From Tretioscincus oriximinensis (lineage: Eukaryota > Chordata > Lepidosauria > Squamata > Gymnophthalmidae), in NCBI GenBank assembly GCA_022410635.1, contig JAJVDF010000259.1, positions 146,506 through 210,505 of the forward strand: a stretch of DNA of 64,000 bases, read 5' to 3'. Shown here piece by piece: positions 36,071-47,317 of the stretch. Under the pieces are notes generated by a model that saw only the letters and a list, made by a program, of their open reading frames with translations, ran no database searches and was not told the DNA's origin. The first letter of the stretch is position 1. Each line of letters starts with the position of its first letter. Made by a program: the position numbers and the translations under genes.

Positions 36071-37892
36071 AGCCCATTGCATTACTATAATACAGTGGGC
36101 TAATTCCACTGGTATATCATAATACTTCATAATATTAGGGACCTATGAATCCAAGAAGGCACCTGCTGCTACACCAACTCCATATTTGACTGAAGCAGAT
36201 GTCTAGTAGCAAAGGTACCAGTCTTTGGTATTGATCACAGTGGAAGTGTTTCTTTCTCCCTAAAATGAGATGAGGATACATTTTTTGTGTGTCAGCACCT
36301 CCACTTGAGCTGCTTTCCTATAGAAGCNCAATGTGAAGTTTGTATTTATGATTAACCCAAGAACTTAATGATCTAGCTATGTAATTAAGGATTTACTTAA
36401 CTACCAGAGGAGTGATTTGGGGTATTTATACATGGTTTAAGAAACCATGCCATATTCTTCTAGACTACTTAAACCTGTGCTTTAGTGTGGATTGATATGT
36501 CCTTGCCCCCCACTAGTCCACTGTGTTCACACTAGACAGAGCATGATCCAGATTAAGGGAGGGCCTTAATTTAGAGCACTGGGAAGCCCATTTAATCAGG
36601 ACTACCAGCAGATCTTTGTTGTGGGTGCAGCTGTGTTCCAGAGTNTGGATTTGTAGGCATGGAGATGTGACAATGGCTTGGATTAATCTGGAAATAGCAT
36701 CATTCCAGCCTGTGCCTTCTTATGAACGACATTGGGCTAGTCCATTCCCCCTGATCATGAATTAAATCAGGTAAATGCAGAGAGGGCTTTAGAAACATGA
36801 TGTGATGGAATTCAGATTATCATTCCGACAGTTTTTAATTTAATATGAAGAAGCGCCTGGTTTAAAGGATAAATAGGATTAAGTCCAGAAAAAAAATTCT
36901 AGTCTTTCTCCTCTGCAAATACTTCCATTGTTTCTATCATGGACATTTTAGTTACATGTTAAAATGAATAGTTTGACGACTCTTCCACTCCCACAAGTTG
37001 TTCATGGTTGTAGACAGTGCAGTTTTGTAAACACCTACGGCAACTGCTTAGATACTACGTTATGCTTATTCAGAGCATCTCATATTGGGGCATGTAGTTG
37101 CTAAGGGCCTAAACCTTTGTTTTAAAGAGAAGACTGGCAGTCTGCCATTCTGAAGAACTCTGAACTGAGCAAGATGCCTCTTAGTAGCCTCATTGACTTT
37201 GTCCCATGGGAATGTGAATAGGTGCTGATTTATAAAAGGGGGCCGTTTAGGATGATCTGTTTGACAGTTTGGAGCAAAAATTGGTTTGGAAAGCTGGTCA
37301 AATGACTTCACATGACTTAGAAACGTGCTTGATCCTTGGGAATTTTGAAAGGATTTAGGCAAGGACAATCCATTGCTGAATAGTATCAATGGCATATTTT
37401 TCCTTGTTCAAAAATATTNAAGTTCTACTACTGTTCTTCGTTTGGATTTCTGCAGTGACTTTGTTTTTTGCTGAAGACAACGAAGTGTCAAATAAAGGAC
37501 CTTTGCAGCTGTCCTTCATTATTTCCAGGTTTAATAACAGTGAGTTTTGTGTATCCTTAACTGGAGAATCGATTGAGATTTGGTATATTTGTGACCTGTG
37601 ACAAATGATGAATTAGCAATTCAATGTTTAAACCTGTCGGTATCCCTCTCCCCTTTTTAGTGTGTATTTGTGTGTGTTTTTGTTAAATGGCAATGCCTAA
37701 CTCTTTTGCCATTTACAAGTTTTGGAGTACGCAAAAGCAAGTGACATTATATAATATGTGTATGTGGTTAAAATTATCTTCACACAGAGCTTTGATGTTT
37801 ATCATCTTCATAATGTTGTCCTCTAATGCGTGGGGAGGTTCAGTATTTTAATTATGAATTACATTGGAAAATTTAAACATGTTTTAATCATT
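36071..37892. other. Non-coding stretch
   Basis: 36417-36780 may be a degraded DNA transposon but no termini could be paired. A 109-codon minus frame (37066-37395) has no recognised domain. Confidence 0.35.
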
Positions 37893-37980
37893 TTAATGTT
37901 TTCATTGAATATTATGAACTGCTATGAGGCACTTGGGTGGAAGAAGGATATAAATAATTTAAAACAAATAAAAAGAGAAA
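37893..37980 (+). mobile_element. Degraded LINE/SINE 3' tail
   Basis: TTTTAATGTTTTCATTGAAT, GAACTGCTATGAGGCACTTG and GGATATAAATAATTTAAAAC resemble the common 3' end (aaccgc..gag..cggtataaat) of squamate LINEs. Confidence 0.45.
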
Positions 37981-39461
37981 TACAGTAAATAACTANTAAC
38001 ATTTTTGTCTGGAATGGAATCCTCGTGAATAATGAGGTATGACTGTCTTAAATTCAGATTTCAAGGAATCTGTATTAGATTGTAAGGCTAGATTGTATTT
38101 TGAATACATTTTTCGCCAAAAGAATGACTAAATTAAATTTTCTACACAAGAAAGCTTTTGCTTGCTTGCAGAATAACATTTTTCCTGTGGTTCTAATGAG
38201 TGTAGGATTCTAATCTTGTTTTAGGAATTTTTTCATTTCTGTTCCAGAATATTTTGTGGGTTTTTCCTTTTTTTTTTTTTGCTTGCTTGGTTTTACTTTT
38301 TGCTTTAAAAACAGTCTGGCTGCTTTAAATATTAAAATATTTAATGAAAATATGATGTACTAATTAACAACTGAGTTAAGGGAATAACCTTTTTAAATCT
38401 TTTCTTAGTGAATGCTAATTAATACAGTTGATTCTAGCGATTGTACCTGAGCTGTTTTTTTACTGAACATGGCAAATATTCTTCATTAAAGTACAGATAA
38501 TTTTGTAACCTTCATCCTATAATTACTGTGCTTGTTATGGAAGTTGTCATCCTCTTTACTCTTGGTTCAATGTCCTTGCTACAGTATATCAAAGCAAGGG
38601 TTACCAGATAAAATCCAGGTTAGAAAACTGCAACTTTAATAGGTGCGAAGGGGTTTTTTTTTTCCCCAGGAGCAGACATCAGAAACTGCTTTCTGGCAAA
38701 AAGTGCTCTCTTCTATGTCCATTAGAAGTGCAATTTTCTACCCCAGATTTTATCTGGTAACCCTAAGATAACTAGAAAGCTCACAGAGCAGCATTAGAAA
38801 ACCTCCTTTCTGCAAGATTGTAGTTGGTTGTCAAAAATAGTTGGGTTTTTTTGCCTTAAATGCAGGAGATGAATAAATACTTTTTATTTAGATGATGGTC
38901 CATTTCCCTGTGTCAACATTTTATCACTTCAATTTGCAGCACAGACAACATATGAATATGGAGTAGTGGCACTTTTTGCTTGGCATATGTTCACTGCTGT
39001 CAAGTTGGTAGGAGGACCTGCAAAGAATCTCTTATTGATACAAGTCCTTGCTTTTTAATAGACATTACAGTATAAATTGCAGGCATTGTAGGGAATAAAA
39101 TTGTATTGGCAAAAAGCAACCTTGTTCTTATTAGAATCCCTCCCTCAAATAAACAGAGATCACATCCAGAATCATTTACTCATTCTGCTGTTTCTGGATA
39201 CTGTGAAATAAAACACTTCGGGAGCACTTTATTCAAGAATATAAAGAAAATGGAATAAGTAAAAATGAAATTCCTGAATAATTGGACTACAACGTGAAAA
39301 ATAGGTTTTGTCCTTGTTTACTCCAGATCTTCAAGGCAGGATATGGATTGAAAGTGCATTGGAACATCCCCCCCCCCCCAAAAAAAAAAACAAAAAAAAA
39401 CCCTTTAGATTTGAATTTCTTCTGCCTACCTAAGCTACTCACAGTCAACTCCATTGTAATC
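37981..39461. other. Non-coding stretch around a hAT MITE
   Basis: Outside the MITE at 38597-38764 no gene or repeat is seen, except a C12/A11 homopolymer junction at 39368-39390. Confidence 0.4.
38597..38764. mobile_element. hAT-type MITE
   Basis: The ends AGGGTTACCAGATAAAATC and its reverse complement GATTTTATCTGGTAACCCT are perfect 19-bp inverted repeats. The motif GGGTTACCAGAT is typical of hAT elements. No clear flanking duplication is visible and no coding capacity. Confidence 0.8.
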
Positions 39462-39672
39462 CAGTAAGGGGACTAGTAGCATGTGGAGATTAACAGGAGA
39501 AAGGAAGGTTGGTTGAGATTTTGTAGACGTTTCTAATTCTTCAGATGTAGTAGACGTGTCTACAAAAGCTCATGCTACCTACTTTCCTCCTATTAGTCTC
39601 CAAATGCTACTAGCCCCTTTGCTGGACTTTTGTAATTAACACTAACATGGCTATTTCTCTGAAATTAATTCC
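39462..39672. mobile_element. Foldback repeat family copy
   Basis: Left half (GGGGACTAGTAGCATGTGGA, ATTTTGTAGACGTTTCTAAT) and right half (AGTAGACGTGTCTACAAAAG, CTCATGCTACCTACTTTCCT, GCTACTAGCCCCTTTGCTGG) are imperfect inverted repeats around TTCTTCAGATGTAG. It ends ATGGCTATTTCTCTGAAATT, the family terminus. Confidence 0.82.
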
Positions 39673-39864
39673 TTTGTCGTGTAAAAAGCCAACGTTGGGG
39701 CTTTCTGTACATTACATTTTCTATATGCCAACAAAGCTTTTAAATGACCCAAAGGTCAAACGAAAAATACTAACTTATGAAAGGTAGTACTAGAGATAAG
39801 GAGGTGTTTAAGAAACTGAATTGCGTTTTCAGGATGGATTGGAATGATCTTTCTATCAGTAAAG

Positions 39865-40075
39865 TAGCTCCAAAGGGACTAACAAGAAAAAACCTGATTG
39901 CACGAGCTTTTGTAAACTAAATCTACAGATGCAACCGAGAGATGCAATACTTCTTCTGAAGATGACTTAGAGTGTGAAAGCTCATGCTTCCAAGTTTGTC
40001 CTTATTTAAGGTGCTATGAGATGCGCTTGTTAGACATTCCAGTGCTGGTTGACATGGCTACTTCTCTGGAAGTAT
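39865..40075. repeat. Foldback repeat family, diverged copy
   Basis: It has AGGGACTAACAAGAAAAAAC, GCACGAGCTTTTGTAAACTA, AATACTTCTTCTGAAGATGA, GAAAGCTCATGCTTCC and the terminus GACATGGCTACTTCTCTGGA. It lies 192 bp from the previous copy. Confidence 0.72.
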
Positions 40076-40285
40076 GCAGAATCCAGGGCTGGTTTGATCC
40101 ATACCGTGTACCTTAGTTGCGCTTTGTATTTTTCTTTTTTTAAATGAGAGTTTTATAAATTGACATGGGGTTTTTGAAGGGTGTTACTTTGTGACTGGTG
40201 AAACACGAGAAAGAAACGAGAGAGCAACACACACACATAAAGCTTCAGTACTGGCTTCTGTGTAACAGCTGTTTGTCTTTTGCAG

Positions 40286-40371
40286 CTACAGAGTCGAACT
40301 TCGGAGGCATTCAGCCGTATGAAGAGACACTCTCTGCCCCGGCCTTTCTTTACTGGGGGGAAACTAGTTGA
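40286..40371 (+). other. Exon-like segment with strong acceptor (speculative)
   Basis: TTTGTCTTTTGCAG (ending 40285) is a good acceptor. Entered with two bases completing a codon, the frame reads TESNFGGIQPYEETLSAPAF and on to a stop at 40369. Another frame is open for 46 codons. CG dinucleotides are unusually frequent. It could be a terminal exon, an alternative exon or a conserved non-coding element. No protein is recognised. Confidence 0.18.
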
Positions 40372-41396
40372 AGCCGTGGCCTGCACAGAAAATCTTTTGT
40401 GTCTCTTTCTTTTCCAACCAATTTAGTCATAAGAAAAGAGCATGTGCCTATTGAGTACAGATAACTGTTATCTCTTATAAAAGTCTACAGGAGAGTAAGT
40501 AATTGACTGCACTTGGCTCTGGTACAGTAGAGCAGAGATGTTTGATCACCAGATGCTTTTGTACACACATTTAAGGAGAAATTATGGCATGATATGAGGA
40601 CACGCGAGAGTTAATTTTCACAATGCTCTCTCCCCGTCACTTCCCCCCCTCCCCATCCGAGTTACATACTGCTTAGCAAGCCTTTTAAAACTTCGCAAAT
40701 GTTTGAGAAGAGAGGAAAATACCGTGCTGGCATGTGGGCTTCGGAGATGGAGCAAAGCACATTTGCTTCATTAAAACTTAATAAAAAAAANCCCAAACTT
40801 AATACACCACTGTTTTCCTTCCTTACTGTTTTAAATCCGACTCCTGAATTCTCATAAATTTTGTTCCTGACTTTTCTTTTTTCCTGGGTGGCTTTTCCTA
40901 TCAACCATATCAAATAAATAGGAAAACCATCCTGTTGTTGGAGAACTCCCTTTCCCTCAAGCATGTTACGCCATGAATCATTTCATTTATAACTAATTTG
41001 TGGGAAATACGAAAGGAAACAAATGCTCCCCTCGTTCTTTTTCATCGTTAGTTTGNGTGCTGAAACAGCTTCTTTTGTGTCTTGTTTAGAGAATGTTCCA
41101 ATCGGATTCACACCGATGTATGAATCTTACAAAGCCAACGTCTGATGTTTGTTTTGGAGTTTGTTTTTTTTCATATAAAATTGTGTTTTATCTTTCTCCC
41201 TTTTTAAAACCTCACAGATACTGGCAAATAATAATAATTATATATAATTTATGGACGGTGGCGTTCTGTAAAACAGTTGCTTTTCATCCTTAAAGCCAAC
41301 GTATCATAGGGTTCCCCTTTTCCTTTTCAACTTGATCTTTGTAACTTTGAATTTACTATTTTGTTTAACTACATTTTGGTGCTATTCTGACACATN

Positions 41397-41500
41397 CTTT
41401 TAATCCATCTTTAGCACTGGAGAATTGAACTAAACCAGAGGGGGAATAAACCCTTTTTCTGGTTTAGTCCAGTTCTTCAGAATTGAAGATGGATTAAAAG
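41397..41500. mobile_element. Short MITE-like inverted repeat
   Basis: The ends CTTTTAATCCATCTT and AAGATGGATTAAAAG are exact inverted repeats. The arms continue imperfectly to AACTAAACCAG/CTGGTTTAGT, about 42 bp each, around an 18-nt centre. No coding capacity and no clear target duplication. Confidence 0.65.
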
Positions 41501-42235
41501 TACTTGTGGGACCAGGACCTTTATTTCTCTCATTTCAATAAACTTTTAAAAATAATATATCCTTGATTTCTGCAGGGATTTTTCTGAGAGTGAAAAAATG
41601 AGAGACAATCTTATTTTGGAACTGCCTATAAAATGTAACGTACAATTGCATCTCGTTTGAATATAGACCTATGCCAACCACAGCACCAACAACAAAAATT
41701 TAAATTCCTTCACCTCTTTTTCATGATTCTCATTCTTGTTATTTTTAAAAAAATAACAATTGAACGAATAAGTATATATAACAATATCGTTAACAAAACA
41801 GCTGCACTACAAATCTTATAGACAAACTAAACAAAGCAATTAAAGGGTTTACAATAATAGATACATTTGGTAACAATGGAGAGTGTTACATGGGGTGGGT
41901 GAAGCCCCTTATCTTCCCCTCCCCAGGAGATGCAGCTAAAGAATTTTGTAGTTCATTGGGAATTAATAGTTAGGCTTGTTTTGGTGTGTGTGTGGGAGCA
42001 TATGTAAACCACTTTTGAAGACCTGAACAATGAACAAAAAATAATAATGAGATTGAGCAGGTGATTGGACTTGATTGATGATCCTGTTCCCTTCTATAGA
42101 ATCCCTNCATATGATTGTATGCTTCTACCTTTAGGCTTAAAATGCACTACGGAACAGGGCAGCTGACTTGTCTGGGGTCTTGGAGATCACACTTTCACTG
42201 GAGCTAGCATCTGCCTTGAATGTACAGGGTTAATA

Positions 42236-42322
42236 ATGCATTTTAGACTAACACAATGTTGCGTAGGCTGTAACAAATTCCTAAAACACATTACTGAAGC
42301 CTGTGCAAACAGGACCTAAAGT
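42236..42322. repeat. Interspersed repeat, CCTAAAACACATTA family
   Basis: TTCCTAAAACACATTACTGA, then GCCTGTGCAAACAGGACCTA, matches 55020-55125 (CCTAAAACACATTAATGAGA, CCTGTGTAAAGAGGGCCTTA). A looser match is near 27345. Probably a degraded DNA transposon; class unknown. Confidence 0.55.
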
Positions 42323-43258
42323 TCAAAGCCCCAAGGGGATTTGTTTTAGCAGTCCAACTTAGGGCATAGATTTTGCATCAAAACCTACTCAGAAATTCTG
42401 TCTTGTTTGGACAGACGTCCTAGCAGGGAGTTCTCATGGGCTGATATACTACAAACATGACCTGGATTGTTTTATAAAATCCAGATCAGCTTATATATTT
42501 TAATACGTTTGTAAGGGTGGGGGGATTTCAGCACGTTTTTGACATAGTCTTCAGCTGTGGGATCACTTCTGGTTGCTATTTGGGCAGCTGGAAATCTGTA
42601 TCCAATTCCCCCTCAGTCAACTGAACAATGTTTGATGCTGTACCTCCTGCAGTCACAGTCTAAATAAAATAAAGTTTTTAAAAGTCAAATAACACTGCTG
42701 CGGGAAGGNCATTTATTTTGTTATGCATGTTCCTTATCTTAAATATAATAATANATCTTCTAAAAAATCCTATGTATACCAACTTGCTGTTGGCAAATTC
42801 ATGTTATTAAAGATTGTTAACATTAAAATTAATTTAATTTTTTTTAAAAACTGGATAGTAGATGGGACAATGGTTCAGCTTAGGTTTCTTCCATCTATAA
42901 TCTAGTAGAGGTCCTATCTCGATCTAGTATATTTTGTCTGTGTAGGATGGAGCATAGATGGAACATAGACTGAACTCGTATCCAAAATATCCTCCTAGTT
43001 TGTTCTATTGGTAGACTTCTTTTTTGAATCTACTGACCTACTAGGTAGTGGAACACTAGGCCATGGAGATGTGGAAATAGCATGCATTCATGGCCCAGTA
43101 TACCTTTATGACCAATTTCAGTGGCACAACAAGGTATGCCATTAAAATGCACTCTTCCCCATGAGTTCTGAAAGCGTTTGGCTGACAGAGTGTTGGACAG
43201 GCTGTATATAATGCCTCCAAAGCTGATACAAATTTCAGAGTTGGTGTGTGGCTGGTAG

Positions 43259-43574
43259 AGAAGAAAAAACGAAGAAGACAAAGACTTGGCCTTATACCCG
43301 GCTTTTCTCATCCAAATTCACTGAAAGTGGCTTACAAGGCTATTTTTTGCCTGAAGGCTTACATTCTATCTTCCCCACCACACTGTGGTGGTTCCCATTT
43401 ATCTAGTCGCAGTCTGTTGCAATTTCTTGCAATTTGAGTTTTTGAATAGATGGGTTGGCTAGAGCTGCAGGTTGGTAGAAGGTGCTCCCATCAAGTCCCT
43501 CTCCATGTCTGACATAGGGCTTCAAAACCTGATCCCTCAGATGAAAGACCGATGCATAGCTGACTGAGCCATTT
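43259..43574 (-). mobile_element. tRNA-derived SINE, same family as 20338
   Basis: Minus strand: GGCTCAGTCAGCTATGCATC (A-box part), a diverged B box (GGTTTTGAAGCC), the body with GAATGTAAGCCTTCAGGCAA, then GCCGGGTATAAGGCCAAGTC and a TTC/TTTTC tail. Open frames across it are repeat-derived. Confidence 0.78.
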
Positions 43575-43648
43575 GAACAGGCCACCCAATGTGGACAGCT
43601 TTCTTCCATGCCAGATTATGATGGGATTGGTTATTTTGGAAGAAAGCA

Positions 43649-43815
43649 CAGGTGAAAACTCGTTATAACAAACACCAAGGGTTCAGATTAATTTCTTTGT
43701 TATGATGAAACCCACTGTAATCAGTATTATTCTTATGGGCATTCCACCGGGACGTTCAAATTTGCTAAACTGCGAATTTGTTATAATAGGTTCCTTATAA
43801 TGAGGTTTCACCTGT
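43649..43815. mobile_element. Pogo/Tigger-like MITE
   Basis: It starts CAGGTGAAAACTCGTTATAA and ends TTATAATGAGGTTTCACCTG. The terminal inverted repeats are about 20 bp and the interior is largely non-coding. Sister of the 30570 element. The right end is followed by TA; the left flank is CA, so a TA duplication is not intact. Confidence 0.75.
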
Positions 43816-44621
43816 AACAGAATAAGCTGCCTTGTAACAGAATAGGAAAGGTAAGTGTGGATATGGCCTAAATCTAAAACACCCTGCAACAAGTATTTTT
43901 TTTATTACATGGTAAAACTGTTTGGAACAATTATTTTAATTATTATGGGATTTAAAGNTCTATTTGCATATTATCTGCATCAAAGGTAGTCAGGTCTGCT
44001 GCAGGCCTCTTGCCCTAGATTGCCATTGGCATGGATGTTTGCAGCCAGTAAGCGAGTTGAATAACTTCTTCTATGGCCACGCGATCCTGACATCATACGG
44101 TCTATGCATGTACTTACACATTGCGTGTCGTGTATATATTTAATTCCCTTAAGCTTTTATGTCAAAATGAGGACACCAGTATGCAGAACTGGAACTATAC
44201 ATTATTGTTCCCAATGTAATGCTGTTTTTATAAGGCAGTGTTGCTCTCGCATGCTCAGTAAAAAGCTGTTTGTGAGAACAAAGCAATTCATTTGACTAAA
44301 CGCTATATCAGATTTTAAAAAAATGTAAAAAGATCTTTAGAAATTGTATATTGTTCTTTGTATTATAATAAAGCATAAAAATGGCTGCCGTTTTCCATGT
44401 TTAAGATCCACAGGGAATGGCTTTTCCCTTTGCCTCTGGCTTTGTTTTCCCCCCACTATCTAGGTCCTATCTAGGCAGCCCCTGTTCCGCCCTACCTTGC
44501 TGCTGCTCCTATCATTTTTATTTTAGTTTTACAAATATTAATCCCTTAACCCACTCCTTTGAACCCGTAGGACAAATGTTATACAATTCCATCATATAAC
44601 ATTAGTGAAGGATCAGTTTCA
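43816..44621. other. Non-coding stretch
   Basis: No gene or clear transposon; one N near 43959. Confidence 0.4.
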
Positions 44622-44910
44622 TTAGAAGAAGGAGAAAATTAATCTGGCATTTGTAACCCGCTCTTGGTGTACAGAGCAGCTTACATGGTTAATTTTCACC
44701 CAAAAGCTTACATCTATCTTCCCCACCAGATTAGTGGTGGTCCTCATGAATCGACTTGAAATGTAGATTGCAAATCTACTTTCTTTCAAATAGCTGTATT
44801 GGCTAGAGCTGAAGACAGTAGAGGGTGTTTGACGCTCCATGGCTGACACAGGGCTTCGAGAATGGATCTCTTGCATTACTAGGTTCTAGGCTCACAGTAC
44901 TGTAACCAAA
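44622..44910 (-). mobile_element. tRNA-derived SINE, diverged copy
   Basis: In reverse it shows a degraded B-box region (TTCTCGAAGCCCTGTGTCAG), GGAAGATAGATGTAAGCTTT and GTAAGCTGCTCTGTACACC. Same family as 20338 and 43259, less well preserved, with the 3' end near 44625. Confidence 0.62.
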
Positions 44911-47131
44911 CAAGTATCTTGGTTGAAACAATAATATACTGTTTTTCCTCCCTTGCTGCTCATCACTTACTACTCTGTTTTGGGCCATTAGCAACTCTGA
45001 AGAGCCAGAGGACACCTGTTGAACTGCACCTGCCACCTGAAACTGCTTTTACTACTGCCACTGGGAACAGAGGGTCATGGGGCCCACGGGCATCCATAAT
45101 ACAGAAGGATTTGTGCACCCCCTCGCCAATGCCTAGGTATATTGGTTGCAATGGTGGTGGCAGCTGATTCTGACTCCTTTTTTCCTCCATTCCTGTGGCA
45201 GCAACAGTGGTGGTTTCAGATGGCTCTCTGGAGGTGGCAGCAAGTGGCGAGTGGCAAGGAAGAGTGGAGAGGCTTTCTTGAATTGGTACACAGTACCAGT
45301 GGGAAATTCAAACAGAACCCTGAGGCAAAAGGAAAAAAGAATTCCTTGTAACCTTTAAGCTGCTTTCTACACACACTGTGAATGCAGAAAATGGTGCTTG
45401 TTGGCTGCAACAGATTTTGCTGGTCATGTACAAGTTCGTCAGCATTTCATTTACTCTATTTCATTTCCGTACAATATTAATTAACTTAATGAAAATGCAA
45501 TGGTGGGGAATGGTTGAAGTTTTTTGAAAAATCACATTTCCAAAAAGTTAAAAGAATTAATTAGATTTTGTTTCGACTTTCCACTATCCTTCTATGATGT
45601 GTGTGTATTTTGATTTATAGAATTCTCTCAGAGCCAAGAAAAATCTTAGAAGGCTATTTTGCACTTTCCATTTTAATTTTCTCTGATATGTATGTTCTAA
45701 TTTTTGACATTTTGTGGAGGGCAGTAAACAGGTGACAGTAAAGTCAACACTCAAAGGATTTCTCTGGTAAAAAGTGTGAACCACTTCTTAATTTTTGCTT
45801 CTATTATTAGCTTTTGTTATATGCTATATGTGTATCTGCATTATTTNACTATTTATGAGGGGGAAATAGTTATTAATCTCCAAAAGGTAACAGTGAACTG
45901 CCTCAGCTAATAGATTCTGATTAATTAAGAGAGAGAGAGAAAGAGAAATCTTCAATATTGTGAAGCTCTGGGCGTGGACCCATGATTAATTCTTGGTTTT
46001 CCTGTCCTGTTCAGTACAAAATACAAGAGTCAGCTTGCTTAGTTGTTTTTAAGTGTCCGAAAATTACTCTCAGTGCTTTGCAAGATCTGTATAGATATCC
46101 AGTAATTTGGATTCTGGATGGTATATTTTAATTGTTTTCTGCTGATGTCAGTGCAACAGATTACTGTAATATATATATGTATGGGTTGCACTATTTTAAT
46201 TAATCTGATACCATGATCTGAAGAGATAGCTCAGTGTTTGAGCAGCTCATCACCTAAGCTTTACTAGCATAGCAGATGTGATGTCAGGTCAGCCAGGTAA
46301 AGGAACATCTGGACTACAATGACATGTAGGTGTTTCAGTGTAGATGTATATAATGCTGCTCTNGGTAGGAAAGAACTCGCTCTCTCACTCTCTTTGAAGA
46401 TGACATCTGAGTTTTGCAACTGACGTATCTGCTCCAAATGTGAAGGAATTCTTTGGTAAAGACCCCCGTGGTGGACTATAATGTCCGCGATACTACTGCC
46501 AAACAGACACAGTGAGAAGTCTGAGAATGGCAAAGAAGAATGCTTTTCCCCAAACTGCTTTTTAAGGCTGTTCATGACCCTTAACAAAGACCAAGTATAC
46601 TGGGCATTTGCCTGCCATGCCACATGACTTGTTTGGAGCACCTTCTGTTGTACATGTGGACTATGGTATCGTTAAGGTGGTGTATAGGGGCCTTTGGTCC
46701 CGGGGCAGGCTGGGGAGGCAGGTGCAACTGGGACCATCCCAACTTGTGTCCGACTGGTACTAAAAAGTCCTGGATTTGGGGATTTGAGATTTCTGGGAGG
46801 AGGAAAACGCCTGTCCTCACCTGCCAGTTGTACCTTCTGTCAAACACTAGTTGCAAAGAGAAGGATTTTCCCCAGATGCTAGCACAAATCAAAATCAAAA
46901 TTAAAGCTTTGATTCATGCAACACTATTGGTCAGAAGCACTGTACTCTACTGAATCTATACATTGGAGTGTGCTGTCATTTGCACAAAAGTGCTGGATCT
47001 GCCTGGGAATGCTTAAGAAACTGATTTCAAGCAGTTCTCCATTGGAACAAGTTACAATGTTGTTTTCACACTGTAGCTCTGATCAATCAGTTGGGAGCAA
47101 CGTGAGGATCTCATGCAAACCCCGCGATAGT
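44911..47131. other. Non-coding stretch, relatively GC-rich
   Basis: 44960-45370 has several short overlapping frames and GGTGGTGGC-type motifs. 46264-46898 has two overlapping minus frames of 125 and 105 codons. No domain is recognised. A (GA)n run lies at 45929-45948. At 46219-46245 a TAGCTCAGTGTTTGAGC motif resembles a tRNA A box. Confidence 0.35.
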
Positions 47132-47170
47132 GTACCCCTGCCCGAGATCTTGGATCTCATGCAGGGGTAC
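47132..47170. repeat. Compound hairpin
   Basis: GTACCCCTGC and GCAGGGGTAC pair exactly, and inside them GAGATC pairs with GATCTC around a 3-nt loop, giving a near-continuous hairpin of 39 nt. Confidence 0.75.
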
Positions 47171-47197
47171 AAGAGAAAGCAAATAGCTATTTTACTG

Positions 47198-47317
47198 GAA
47201 GTATTATCGTTTTGGTGTCACTTCCAGTATTTACTTCTGGGGCACTTGTGCCCAGCGGGATGTCACTTCCTGTGTGTAACAGGAAGTGTCATCACTTTCT
47301 ATTATGCACAGGAAGTG
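47198..47317. promoter_or_regulatory. Cluster of ETS-like motifs
   Basis: GGAAGT (47198), CACTTCC (47219), CACTTCCTGT (47263), ACAGGAAGTG (47279) and ACAGGAAGTG (47308) are ETS-family core sites in both orientations within 120 bp. Two of them form a hairpin. They may be part of a repeat, since a degraded relative (GATGTCATTTCTGG) recurs at 48155. Binding is not shown. Confidence 0.4.

Larger units (their letters stand above)
40076..43258. other. Non-coding stretch including a CpG-retaining block
   Basis: 40190-41300 has clearly more CG dinucleotides than the neighbourhood and several exon-like pieces, described separately. The rest is AT-rich with no gene. 42236-42322 is an interspersed repeat. 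Confidence 0.4.

Noticed and set aside
35763..36130. Overlapping 119- and 116-codon frames on opposite strands
   Set aside because: The first third of the plus frame is a CR1 RT scrap; the rest, and the minus frame, come from a purine-rich tract.
46219..46245. TAGCTCAGTGTTTGAGC, a tRNA A-box look-alike
   Set aside because: No B box at the right distance and no cloverleaf; at most a short SINE fragment.
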